Assembly: GCF_020622355.1 (NCBI RefSeq)
Contig: NZ_WHVL01000003.1
Coordinates: 62,001 to 126,000, forward strand
Source of the DNA: Vreelandella malpeensis
GTDB taxonomy: Bacteria > Pseudomonadota > Gammaproteobacteria > Pseudomonadales > Halomonadaceae
Direction of reading: 5' to 3'
Length of the DNA: 64,000 nucleotides
In this document: piece by piece, positions 1 to 8,242 of the stretch
Layout of the letters: every line of letters starts with the position of its first letter
Position numbering within the stretch: position 1 is the stretch's first letter
The notes under the pieces: generated by a model
Told to the model about the DNA's origin: nothing
Database searches by the model: none
Seen by the model: the letters and a program-made list of their open reading frames with translations, nothing else
Translations under genes and position numbers: made by a program

Positions 1-1275
1 CTCTCGGCGCGTATCGCCATCGACATCAATCCGGAACGAGCGGCACAAGCCTTCCGGTATGCGGGCGTGGCGGATAGCGACATTATGGTATGCCATTCGG
101 AAAGCGACGCTCAGCAAGCCTGGGACAAAGGCCTGTTCGTCGCGGCCTCCTCTTTCGATACCATCAAGGCACTGCCTTTCGACATTCTTGTCGAGTCCAC
201 CGGCATACCGGACGTTGGCGCCCAGTACGCAGAAAGCGCACTGCTGGCCGGCAAGCACGTGGGGATCGCCACCAAGGAGACCGAATCCGTCGTCGGCCCC
301 TACCTGACCCGCCTGGCCATGGAGCAAGGGCGTCTTTTCACCCCTCTGGACGGCGATCAGCCGAGCCTGTTGGTCGGCCTTCTCACCTGGGCGGAGACCC
401 TGGGCTTCGAAATCATCGCCGCCGGCAAGAGCAGCGAATACGACTTCATCTGGGACGAGTCGGCAGGGGTCGTGCGTTGCAACGACAGCGAGTACGACGC
501 CCGGGACCTGGCCCCCTTGTGGGCCTTGGAAGACCAGGATGCCCGCGCCACAGTGAAGGCACGAGGGGAGGTGCTCGCCGCCATCCCCCAGATTTCGGTG
601 CCGGATCTTTGCGAGATGGTCAACGTCGCCAATGCCACCGGTTTGCAGCCGGATCTGCCGGAATTTCATGCCTTGGTGCTGCGTACCATCGAAGTGCCCA
701 CCCTGCTGGACACCCAGGCCCACGGGGGAGTGCTCGAGGGCGGCCGCCGTCTGGAGGTCTTCAACTGCCTGCGCCGTCCGGACGAGCTGAGCTTTGCTGG
801 CGGCGTGTTCGTTGTGGTGCGCTGTGAAGACCCCCACGTGTGGCAACTGCTGCGGGGCAAGGGTCACGTGATGAGCCGCAGCGGTGACAGCGCCATGATC
901 TACCTGCCGCGTCACCTGCTTGGTCTGGAAGCGCCCATTTCACTGCTCGATGCGGTGCTCAATGGCCTAAGCTCCGGCGGCGGCGAGGCGACTACACCGA
1001 AATTTGACCTGACCGCCCGGGCCACCCTGGCCATCCCGGCGGGGCAGTTGCTCGAGATGAAAGGCCATCACCGTCATATCGACGGCCTGCGCCCGGAGAT
1101 CCACCCCGCCCAGGCCCTGGCCAACGACGCGAGGGTGCCGTTCTACCTGCTGCCCGGTGCGAAGGTGCTGCGCGACATTGCCCCTGGTCAGCTCATCACC
1201 CTGGCGGACGTTGACCTGCCGGACAGCAAGCTCAAGGCGCTGCGCCTGGCCCAGGACGCTCTTTTCTCGATGTAA
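1..1275 (+). CDS. SAF-domain NAD(P)-binding oxidoreductase, homoserine-dehydrogenase-like (5' truncated)
   Basis: The reading frame is open from base 1, so the gene begins upstream of the window; the GTG at 67 is an internal in-frame codon, not a demonstrated start. The visible part keeps the second half of a Rossmann-type NAD(P)-binding domain (a segment reading DILVESTGIP, then GKHVGIATKE), a central catalytic-type domain, and a C-terminal SAF-like domain (around RATLAIPAGQ to the end). Such proteins are often mislabelled as FlgA-like because of the SAF domain. It lies 80 bases ahead of a tripartite tricarboxylate importer and the otnK-otnC pair, so oxidation or reduction of a four-carbon sugar acid is a reasonable inference, but the substrate cannot be read from sequence. 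The family call is good; the exact reaction is unknown. Confidence 0.75.
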   Translation, partial: LSARIAIDINPERAAQAFRYAGVADSDIMVCHSESDAQQAWDKGLFVAASSFDTIKALPFDILVESTGIPDVGAQYAESALLAGKHVGIATKETESVVGPYLTRLAMEQGRLFTPLDGDQPSLLVGLLTWAETLGFEIIAAGKSSEYDFIWDESAGVVRCNDSEYDARDLAPLWALEDQDARATVKARGEVLAAIPQISVPDLCEMVNVANATGLQPDLPEFHALVLRTIEVPTLLDTQAHGGVLEGGRRLEVFNCLRRPDELSFAGGVFVVVRCEDPHVWQLLRGKGHVMSRSGDSAMIYLPRHLLGLEAPISLLDAVLNGLSSGGGEATTPKFDLTARATLAIPAGQLLEMKGHHRHIDGLRPEIHPAQALANDARVPFYLLPGAKVLRDIAPGQLITLADVDLPDSKLKALRLAQDALFSM

Positions 1276-1288
1276 CCCGCGAAAGCGA

Positions 1289-1316
1289 TGCCGGGCAACG
1301 TCGTCGTTGTCCGGCA
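1289..1316 (+). promoter_or_regulatory. intercistronic hairpin after the SAF oxidoreductase gene
   Basis: Bases 1289-1300 (TGCCGGGCAACG) pair with 1305-1316 (CGTTGTCCGGCA) with a single G-T wobble and a TCGT loop. No T-run follows, so it looks like an mRNA-processing or stabilising element, or an attenuator, between cotranscribed genes rather than a full terminator. Confidence 0.5.
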
Positions 1317-1355
1317 GCATAGCCGAAAGCAATAACAAACACTCTGGAGAACATA

Positions 1356-2318
1356 ATGCCTGCTCACTACTTCAAGTACGCCACCCTCGGTCTGGCCCTG
1401 CTCGGCACCACCACCGGCGCCGTTGCCAGCGACGCCGACGATTTCCCCAGCAAGCCCATCCAGTTTCTGGTGGCCGCTGGCGCCGGCGGCGGTACCGACA
1501 ACTTCGCCCGGGTGGTTCGCCCGATGTTTGAAGAGGCCATTGGCGGTGCCCGCATCACCGTGGTCAACCTGCCCGCCGCCTCTGGAGCGCTGGCCCACCA
1601 GCGTACCGCGAACGGTGAGCCCGACGGCCACACCCTGGACTTCGCCTCCACCACCCTCGTGACCTCTCTGGCGGCCGGTCAGAATCCGGTAGGCCTGGAT
1701 CAGCTGACACCGGTGGCGCGCATGCAGTCTGACGTGATGGCACTGTTCGTCAATCCAGAGCGCTTCGAGGACTTCGACGCCTTCAAGACCTACGCCGAAG
1801 AGAACCCGGGCAAGGTCACCGTGGGCGGTACCCACACAGCGAGCCCGGACCACATGGCGTTTCTGTCGCTGGTGGATGCCTCGGGCCTGGACATGAACTT
1901 CATTCCCTACGACAGCACCGGCAACGCCACCGCCAACGTGCTCGGCGGCAACATCGACGCCACCACCACCTCCCTGAGTCCGCTTCTGAGCTACATCGAT
2001 GCAGGCCAGATGGCGCCGATCCTGGTCTTCAGCGACGAGCGTCTCGAGGATTACCCGGACGTGCCCACCACCGTGGACAACGGTTGGGAACTCACCGACG
2101 GCAACGACCGGGCCATCTTCGTGCACGCGGATACGCCAGCTTTGATCGTTGCGCGCCTTGAAGACGCCTTCAAGACCGTCTTCGACTCCGAGGACTACCA
2201 GGCCTACGCCGAGCGGGTCAACCTCGACTACCGCGATGGCTGGATGGGCGGCGACGAGTACCGCCAGCGTCTGGAAAGCAACTATGAGCTGTACACGCGT
2301 CTGCTGGAAAACGACTGA
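1356..2318 (+). CDS. TTT-family periplasmic solute-binding protein (TctC/Bug type)
   Basis: This 320-residue protein is the extracytoplasmic receptor of a tripartite tricarboxylate transporter. It starts with a signal peptide (LALLGTTTGAVAS) followed by the family's DFPSKPIQFLVAAGAGGGTD, the first beta strand and ligand loop of Bug proteins. The ATG at 1356 follows a CTGGAGA ribosome-binding site. TctB and TctA homologues follow directly, then otnK and otnC, so a tetronate-like four-carbon acid sugar is the inferred ligand rather than citrate. The strong hairpin after the gene suggests the receptor is made in excess of the membrane components. Family assignment is firm; ligand is inferred from context. 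Confidence 0.9.
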   Translation: MPAHYFKYATLGLALLGTTTGAVASDADDFPSKPIQFLVAAGAGGGTDNFARVVRPMFEEAIGGARITVVNLPAASGALAHQRTANGEPDGHTLDFASTTLVTSLAAGQNPVGLDQLTPVARMQSDVMALFVNPERFEDFDAFKTYAEENPGKVTVGGTHTASPDHMAFLSLVDASGLDMNFIPYDSTGNATANVLGGNIDATTTSLSPLLSYIDAGQMAPILVFSDERLEDYPDVPTTVDNGWELTDGNDRAIFVHADTPALIVARLEDAFKTVFDSEDYQAYAERVNLDYRDGWMGGDEYRQRLESNYELYTRLLEND

Positions 2319-2351
2319 TCCCTCATCGGGCTCCTTTGACGCTTCGTTCAA

Positions 2352-2376
2352 AAGACCGGTCCCCAGGGCCGGTCTT
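2352..2376 (+). promoter_or_regulatory. intercistronic hairpin between tctC and tctB homologues
   Basis: Bases 2352-2362 pair with 2366-2376 (AAGACCGGTCC against GGGCCGGTCTT, one T-G wobble) around a CCA loop. There is no T-run. Hairpins just after a solute-binding-protein gene typically protect the upstream message or reduce expression of the downstream permease genes. Confidence 0.5.
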
Positions 2377-2399
2377 CCGATATTCCCTCAGGACTTATC

Positions 2400-2861
2400 A
2401 TGCACGCCAGGATCACTCTCTTTGCACTGGGGATCGTGTCGCTCGCGGGGGTCGCGCTCTACCCGACGCTGCAATTCCCAAGCTCCGCCCAGGTTTCCAC
2501 CTTCATCGGCCCGCGCGTCTGGCCCTTGACGCTGATCGTCGTCTTGCTGGTGCTGGGTGTCGTGCTTCTGGCATTGACCTGGCGCGACCGCGCCCGTGCG
2601 CCCGTCAACGATGAACCCGACACCCAGCGCCCGGCGCTCGGGGCCGGGCGCTTTCGCCACTGGTGGTTCATCGCCGCCGCCGTGGGTTACACGCTCTTGA
2701 TGCAGAGCGTGGGGTTTCTCGTGGCCAGTCTGGTCTTCACGCTGCTCGGCACCCTGCTGCTTGGCGCCCGCTCCTGGGTCACCATCCTGATCACCTTGAT
2801 CGTTGCCGCGGCGCTGATGCAGGGCGTGTTCGTCACCCTGCTCGGCATCCCCATGCCTTGA
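2400..2861 (+). CDS. TTT-family small membrane subunit (TctB type)
   Basis: This is a 153-residue protein with four predicted membrane spans (near residues 5-22, 40-60, 85-107 and 118-148), the size and layout of TctB. It ends in VFVTLLGIPMP, a C-terminal pattern common in the family and shared with the second TctB in this window (VFVTLLGIAI). It sits between the receptor and the large TctA subunit with short gaps, so it forms the small component of the same sodium- or proton-driven importer. Start at 2400 is preceded by CAGGA. Confidence 0.88.
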   Translation: MHARITLFALGIVSLAGVALYPTLQFPSSAQVSTFIGPRVWPLTLIVVLLVLGVVLLALTWRDRARAPVNDEPDTQRPALGAGRFRHWWFIAAAVGYTLLMQSVGFLVASLVFTLLGTLLLGARSWVTILITLIVAAALMQGVFVTLLGIPMP

Positions 2862-2898
2862 GGCTGCCCCCTTACCTTCACTTTCCAGGGAGTCGAAC

Positions 2899-4404
2899 AT
2901 GCTAGAAAATTTCTTGGGCGGGTTGGCGGTGGTGATGCAGCCACTGAACCTGCTGCTCTTGACCTCTGCGGTCTTCATTGGCTTCATCGGTGGCGCCCTG
3001 CCCGGCATCAGCGGCGTGATCCTCGTGGTCATCCTGCTGCCCGTCACCTATGGCATGGAGCCCACCACCGCGTTCATGGTGCTGACCGCCATCTACGGGG
3101 CCACGGTCTTCTCGGGGTTGATCACGGCAATTCTCTACCGTGCCCCGGGCACCCCCGAGGCGGTGATGACCGCCTTCGACGGCTACCCGATGACCCAGCG
3201 CGGCGAAGCCGGAAAGGCCTTGGGCATCGGCGTGCTGAGCTCCGCCATCGGCGGGCTCGTCGGCACCATCGCACTGATCGTCTTCACCCCCATGCTCGCG
3301 ACCATGGCGCTTCGGTTTTCCTCGCCGGAATATTTCGCCCTGGCGGTGCTGGGGCTGACCGTGGTGGCCTCATTGGGTGGGCGGCTCATCTTCGGCCTGA
3401 TCGGCGCTGCCCTCGGGCTCTTCATCGCCACCATCGGGATCGACCCGCTGACCGGCACCAGCCGCTATACCTTCGGCAACCTCAATCTGGCCGAGGGCGT
3501 TGGCCTGATTCCGGTCATCGTGGGGCTGTTCGCCGTGTCCGAGGTGATGAAGCGCACCCTGGACCATGAAAGCCACCAGCCGTTGACCAAGGTGAAGGTC
3601 AAGATCTTCGATCTGCCCATCCTGCGCCAGATCGGCAATACCCTTACTCGCTCCTCGATCATCGGGGTGATCATCGGCATCCTGCCCGGTATCGGCGCGA
3701 GCACCGCGGCCATGGTCAGCTACAGCGAAACGGTGCGCTGGTCCAAGCATCCGGAAAAATTCGGCAAGGGGGCGCCTGAAGGCATCGCCGCGCCGGAATC
3801 CGCCAACAACGCCGCGGCCATGGGGGCCTTGGTGCCGTTGTTCGCCCTCGGTATTCCGGGAAGCGGTACCACCGCGGTCATCCTGGGAGCCTTCATCATG
3901 CACGGCCTGCAGCCGGGGCCGATGTTCATGCTTACCAGCAGCGACCTGATCTACGCGGTCTTTGCGGGGCTGTTCATCGTCAATTTCATGATCCTGCTCT
4001 TTTCCAAGCCGTTCATCGTGCTGTTCACCAAGCTCTTGAACGTGCCCTACTCGGCGCTGGGTCCCATCATCATCATGTGCTGTGTGGTGGGTACCTACTC
4101 GGTGCGCAACTCCATGTTCGATGTCTGGCTAATGCTCGGCTTCGGGGTGCTGGGCTATCTGCTCGAGAAGATCAACTTCCCCATGGTGTCGATCATCCTT
4201 GGCCTTGTGCTCGGCCCTATCGCCGAAAGCGAGCTGCGCCGGTCGCTGTCCATGTCCCAGGGCAGTTTCGAGATCTTCCTGACTCGCCCGATCAGTGCCA
4301 CGCTGCTGGCAGTGGCGCTCTTGCTGCTCGCTGTCACCTTGTTCATGCCGCTGGTCAAGCGCGCGCGCCGTCGCGCCGCCACCGGCCCGTCCTTTGGAGA
4401 ATGA
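2899..4404 (+). CDS. TTT-family large membrane subunit (TctA type)
   Basis: This 501-residue polytopic membrane protein is the transport channel of the tripartite tricarboxylate transporter. Family landmarks include FIGGALPGISG near residue 30, YRAPGTPEAV near residue 80, and GILPGIGASTAAMVSY followed by GIAAPESANNAAA in the second half: the paired Gly-rich and PESANN motifs of TctA. The stop codon is one base from the otnK start, which indicates translational coupling. The inferred cargo is a tetronate-type sugar acid because of the downstream catabolic pair. Confidence 0.93.
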   Translation: MLENFLGGLAVVMQPLNLLLLTSAVFIGFIGGALPGISGVILVVILLPVTYGMEPTTAFMVLTAIYGATVFSGLITAILYRAPGTPEAVMTAFDGYPMTQRGEAGKALGIGVLSSAIGGLVGTIALIVFTPMLATMALRFSSPEYFALAVLGLTVVASLGGRLIFGLIGAALGLFIATIGIDPLTGTSRYTFGNLNLAEGVGLIPVIVGLFAVSEVMKRTLDHESHQPLTKVKVKIFDLPILRQIGNTLTRSSIIGVIIGILPGIGASTAAMVSYSETVRWSKHPEKFGKGAPEGIAAPESANNAAAMGALVPLFALGIPGSGTTAVILGAFIMHGLQPGPMFMLTSSDLIYAVFAGLFIVNFMILLFSKPFIVLFTKLLNVPYSALGPIIIMCCVVGTYSVRNSMFDVWLMLGFGVLGYLLEKINFPMVSIILGLVLGPIAESELRRSLSMSQGSFEIFLTRPISATLLAVALLLLAVTLFMPLVKRARRRAATGPSFGE

Positions 4405-4405
4405 C

Positions 4406-5692
4406 ATGACGCTCGTACTGGGTGCCATCGCCGACGATTTCACCGGCGCGACCGATCTTGCCAACAATCTGGTGCGCGGCGGCATGCGCTGCGTCCAGGT
4501 GATCGGCGTGCCCGACACCCCGGCAGATCTGAGCGACGTGGACGCGGTGGTGGTGGCGCTGAAGTCCCGTTCCTGTCCCGCGGATGACGCCGTTCGCGAC
4601 TCCCTCGCTGCCCTGGCGTGGTTACAGGAGCAGGGGGCTCGTCAGATATTTTTCAAGTACTGCTCCACCTTCGACTCCACCGAGCGGGGCAACATCGGCC
4701 CGGTGGCGGACGCCTTGCTCGAACGCCTGGGCGCCCGCCACACCGTGATGGTGCCTGCCTTTCCGATCAACGGGCGCACGGTCTACCAGGGGCACCTGTT
4801 CGTCGGCGACCGGCTCTTGAACGATAGCGGCATGCAGCACCACCCGCTCACGCCCATGACCGATGCGGACCTGATACGCGTGCTCTCGCACCAGACCCCG
4901 CACCGGGTGGGACTGGTCGACCGGGCCACGCTCGGGCGCGGCGCCGATGCCGCCCGCCAGCGTCTGGCCGAGCTCGCGGATCAGGGCGTGCGCCACGTCA
5001 TCTGCGATAGCGTGGACGATACCGATCTCGAGGTTCTCGCCGAGGCCAGCGTCGATCTCGCGCTGGTGACCGGCGGCTCCGGGCTCGGCCAGGCCCTGCC
5101 CGCCCAATACCGCGCCAAGGGTTGGCTCGACGAAATCGCTACCCCCGGGCGCCTGTCGCCCGCCTGCGGCGCGGCACTGGTGCTATCGGGCAGTTGCTCC
5201 CGGGCGACCCTTGCCCAGGTGGACGACTTCCTAGGCCGTCATCCCGGCGCCGGCTTCGCTCTGGACCCGAACGCCCTGGCACTGGGCGACGAGCAGTGGG
5301 AGCAGGCGCTGGCCTTCGCCCTGGATCGTATCGAGCAAGACGCACCGGTGCTGATCTACGCCTCCGCCGACCCGACGAAGGTCCAGGCCGCTCAGCAAAG
5401 GCTTGGCGTCGAGCGGGCTGGAGAACTGGTGGAGTGCGCCCTGAGTCAACTGGCGGTAACGCTGGTCAATGAAGGCGTGGGACGACTGCTGGTGGCCGGC
5501 GGCGAAACCTCCGGGGCGGTGGTCTCGGCCCTCAGGATCTCGGCGCTGCGCATCGGCGAGCAGATCGACCCGGGGGTGCCCTGGACTCAGGCCACGCTCA
5601 AGGGCCACACCGCTCCGCTTTCCTTGGCGCTGAAATCGGGTAATTTCGGCGGCGTCGACTTCTTCACCCGCGCCTTCGAGGTATTGTCATGA
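4406..5692 (+). CDS. otnK: 3-oxo-tetronate kinase
   Basis: This 428-residue protein belongs to the DUF1537 (four-carbon acid sugar kinase) family. It phosphorylates 3-oxo-tetronate to the 4-phosphate, which the next enzyme decarboxylates. N-terminal landmarks are LGAIADDFTGATDLANNLV and FFKYCSTFDSTERGNIGPV, both typical of the sugar-acid-binding domain; the C-terminal nucleotide-binding domain has LLVAGGETSGAVV and a terminal GNFGG segment. The ATG at 4406, preceded by GGAGAATGAC, is preferred over an upstream extension that lies inside the tctA gene. It overlaps otnC by four bases. The DUF1537 family includes several related kinases (OtnK, LtnK, DtnK), and the adjacent class II aldolase-type gene supports OtnK. 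Confidence 0.88.
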   Translation: MTLVLGAIADDFTGATDLANNLVRGGMRCVQVIGVPDTPADLSDVDAVVVALKSRSCPADDAVRDSLAALAWLQEQGARQIFFKYCSTFDSTERGNIGPVADALLERLGARHTVMVPAFPINGRTVYQGHLFVGDRLLNDSGMQHHPLTPMTDADLIRVLSHQTPHRVGLVDRATLGRGADAARQRLAELADQGVRHVICDSVDDTDLEVLAEASVDLALVTGGSGLGQALPAQYRAKGWLDEIATPGRLSPACGAALVLSGSCSRATLAQVDDFLGRHPGAGFALDPNALALGDEQWEQALAFALDRIEQDAPVLIYASADPTKVQAAQQRLGVERAGELVECALSQLAVTLVNEGVGRLLVAGGETSGAVVSALRISALRIGEQIDPGVPWTQATLKGHTAPLSLALKSGNFGGVDFFTRAFEVLS

Positions 5693-6336
5693 GCATTCAC
5701 GAGCAGAACCGCCAGCGCGAGCAGATCAGCCTTCTCGGCAAGTCGCTGTTCGACCGGGGCCTGACCATGGGCTCGAGCGGCAACATCAGCGTACGCCTGG
5801 AGGACGGCGGCTGGCTGATGACGCCGACCAACGCGTGCCTGGGTCGACTGGACCCGGCGCGCATCTCGCATCTCGACCCGCACGGTCGCCTGGTGAGTGG
5901 CGATGCCCCCACCAAGGAGCATTTCCTGCACACGGCGATGTACGACGAGCGTCCTCAGTCCGGCGCCATCGTCCACCTGCACTCCACCCACTCCGTCGCG
6001 GTCTCCTGCCTGCCGGGCATCGACCCCTGCGACTGCATTCCACCGATCACCGCCTACTACGCGATGCGGGTGGGCAAGCTGCCCCTGGTGCCCTACCACA
6101 TTCCCGGCGACAAGGCGCTGGGAGACGCGGTACGTGGGCTTGCGGGAAAGCACAGCGCCGTGCTGCTGGCCAACCACGGCCCGGTGGTGGCGGGCAAGAA
6201 CCTGGAGGCCGCCGTCTACGCCACCGAGGAGCTCGAGGAGACCGCCAAGCTCTTCTTGCTGCTGCGCGGCGAAAGCCCGCGCACCCTGACCCCGGAGCAG
6301 GTCGCCGAACTCGAGGCCAGGTTCCCGCGCGACTGA
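5689..6336 (+). CDS. otnC: 3-oxo-tetronate 4-phosphate decarboxylase
   Basis: This is a 215-residue class II aldolase/adducin-family enzyme that removes CO2 from 3-oxo-tetronate 4-phosphate to give dihydroxyacetone phosphate. The zinc-binding pattern HLHSTHS and the preceding PTKEHFLHTAMY are visible, as is GSSGNISVRL near the N terminus, the phosphate-binding loop of the family. The start codon overlaps the stop of otnK (ATGA). It is the last gene of the operon and a hairpin with a short T-run follows about 100 bases downstream. L-fuculose-phosphate aldolase relatives share the fold, but the kinase partner favours OtnC. Confidence 0.88.
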   Translation: MSIHEQNRQREQISLLGKSLFDRGLTMGSSGNISVRLEDGGWLMTPTNACLGRLDPARISHLDPHGRLVSGDAPTKEHFLHTAMYDERPQSGAIVHLHSTHSVAVSCLPGIDPCDCIPPITAYYAMRVGKLPLVPYHIPGDKALGDAVRGLAGKHSAVLLANHGPVVAGKNLEAAVYATEELEETAKLFLLLRGESPRTLTPEQVAELEARFPRD

Positions 6337-6712
6337 ACCTGCATGGCTACATTCGTGCCTGGCTACCGTTCACCGAAACCGCCAGCGCTTCAAGCGTTTC
6401 ACGCCAGACGCCGCCTCTCTCGCCCACCAGCCGCGCCCAAGCGCGGCTTTTCACGTCCATGGCAAGTCGGTGAACTCGACCGCCACGCCCCTGTGCACCT
6501 TTAGGCAATTGACGAAACGAGGCGGGCGTCCCATCTTTGGTCGATGCAGGCCCCCCTTGAGGCCAGCGCTGCCAGCGAGGTGCTCGCTGTGGTCGCACGG
6601 GTGTCGTCAATGCGCCGGGGCGCTTAGGTGGCGACGCCGCGCAGCCGAGGGTATATGCTAGCGCGATTCATGATGGCCGCTTACTGCGCTGAACAGTGCC
6701 TTTGGAGAGAAG
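6337..6712. other. intergenic region between otnC and the HDOD-GGDEF gene
   Basis: This 376-base stretch contains a rho-independent terminator at 6429-6451 and otherwise no convincing gene. An 87-residue reading frame on the minus strand (6347-6610) has no ribosome-binding site or recognisable family. A TATGCT-like -10 lies near 6653, a possible promoter for the downstream gene. Confidence 0.6.
6429..6451 (+). terminator. rho-independent terminator of the otn operon
   Basis: AGCCGCGC (6429-6436) pairs with GCGCGGCT (6441-6448) across a CCAA loop and is followed by a short T-run (TTT to 6451). Confidence 0.65.
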
Positions 6713-8242
6713 ATGACGAGCCTTTCAGCGGTGAACAACACGCTCTATGACACCTTGACAGCGAAGCTGCCGCCCATGCTGGCAAAATCCCTTGCCCGCG
6801 CGCCCAGCCTGCCATCGCTGCCCGCCGTAGCGCTCGAGGTGCTCGAGGTCGCGCGCTCGCCGGATGCTTCGCTCCAGGACTACGCCAGCGTCATCGAACA
6901 CGATCCCGCGCTCACCGCGCGACTGATCGGCGCCGCCAACAGCGCCCACCATCTCAACGCGGCGGGCTCGGCTTGCACCGGGCTCGAGGCGACCCAACGG
7001 CTGGGAACGGACGCGACGATCGCGACCGTATTGAGCTTCACGCTGCTCAAGGACATCGAGGCCAACGAAACGGCGGTGCCTATCTGGCAGCGCGCGATCG
7101 CCGCGGCGGCGATCGCGAGCCAACTGGCCCAGAAACTCTGCCCGGATCGGCTGGGCTACGTGTTCACCGTCGCCCTGCTGCAGGACATCGGCGTGCTGGC
7201 GCTGCAGATGACGTTCCCGGCCCAGGCGCAAGCACTCTACGAACGACACGATCAATCCCACATGCAGCTGGCCCAGAACGAGCGCCATCATTTCGGCTGC
7301 GACCATACGCTGGTGGGTGCCTGGATCGCCGCCCGGTGGGGGCTGCCCGAAAGCCTCGTGCACGCCATCAACGAGAGCCACGATAGCGTCTTCACCGACG
7401 ACAATGTCGCCGTGTGCGTACGGCTTTCCGGTCCACTGGCGGATGCCTGGCTTTCGGCGAATCCGGCGCGCGCGTTCTCGACGCTGCTCTACGAGCTTTC
7501 CGTCTCCAATACCGAGCACGTGGTCATCCTCGAGGCGCTCTTCTACGCCATGCATCGTCAGATCGCGCTGTTGAGCGATCTGCTCAAGCTGGCGATTCCG
7601 CTTCCTCTGGACAGCGTCGAGGTGCTCACCGAAGCCAAGCAGCTGCTGTATCAGCACGCGCTCGTTCTTGGCGCTCGTCTGCAGGCCCAGCAGGAAACGC
7701 TCGAAGCGCTCGAAAGCCGCCACGGCCAGTTGCTCGAGCGCAGCCGCATCGACCCTTTGACCGGGCTTGCCAACCGCGCCTGGCTCGAAGAGCAGCTTCA
7801 CGAGCACTTCGCGCGCTGTCGCCTCGAAAAACGCGCCATGACGGTCGTCTTCATCGATTTGGATCACTTCAAGGCGCTCAACGACGAACACGGCCACGGC
7901 ACCGGCGACGAGGTACTGCAGTGCTTCGGCCAGGCGCTCTCCTCGCTGGTACGAGCCACCGACGTGGCGGGCCGCTACGGCGGCGAGGAGTTCTTGATCA
8001 TCCTGCCCGACGAGACCGCAGAAAGCGCCCGCCAGCTCGCCCAGCGCATCATGACGCTGCTTGACCGCGAGCCCATGGCCCGGAGCGAGTTCGGCCCGCT
8101 CTACATCTCGGTGTCGATCGGCATCGCCTGCCTGGAAGACGGCATGTTCGCAAGCGAACACGAGCTGATCGCCGCCGCCGACCAGAGCATGTATCACATC
8201 AAGCGCTCGGGCCGCAGCGGCGTGGCGGTCTACGGCCATTAA
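6713..8242 (+). CDS. HDOD-domain diguanylate cyclase (GGEEF)
   Basis: This is a 509-residue cytoplasmic signalling protein. An HDOD domain occupies about residues 25-225 (LPSLPAVALEVLEVARSPDA is its typical entry, followed by VIEHDPALTARLI), a linker with a coiled-coil-like stretch (ARLQAQQETLEALESRHGQ) follows, and a GGDEF domain covers about 340-505. The active-site motif reads GGEEF at residues 423-427, and an RxxD inhibitory site (RATD, 414-417) lies five residues upstream, so active, product-inhibited synthesis of cyclic di-GMP is expected. It starts at an ATG after GGAGAGAAG. It is monocistronic and its last four bases overlap the convergent TRAP gene. The signal sensed through HDOD is unknown. 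Confidence 0.9.
   Translation: MTSLSAVNNTLYDTLTAKLPPMLAKSLARAPSLPSLPAVALEVLEVARSPDASLQDYASVIEHDPALTARLIGAANSAHHLNAAGSACTGLEATQRLGTDATIATVLSFTLLKDIEANETAVPIWQRAIAAAAIASQLAQKLCPDRLGYVFTVALLQDIGVLALQMTFPAQAQALYERHDQSHMQLAQNERHHFGCDHTLVGAWIAARWGLPESLVHAINESHDSVFTDDNVAVCVRLSGPLADAWLSANPARAFSTLLYELSVSNTEHVVILEALFYAMHRQIALLSDLLKLAIPLPLDSVEVLTEAKQLLYQHALVLGARLQAQQETLEALESRHGQLLERSRIDPLTGLANRAWLEEQLHEHFARCRLEKRAMTVVFIDLDHFKALNDEHGHGTGDEVLQCFGQALSSLVRATDVAGRYGGEEFLIILPDETAESARQLAQRIMTLLDREPMARSEFGPLYISVSIGIACLEDGMFASEHELIAAADQSMYHIKRSGRSGVAVYGH

Noticed and set aside
1188..2351. 387-codon open frame on the minus strand opposite the first tctC homologue
   Set aside because: It is a compositional shadow of high-GC coding DNA; the plus-strand frame encodes an unmistakable TctC-type receptor with signal peptide.
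6347..6610. 87-codon minus-strand frame between otnC and the HDOD-GGDEF gene
   Set aside because: It spans the otn terminator, lacks a ribosome-binding site and has no recognisable features.
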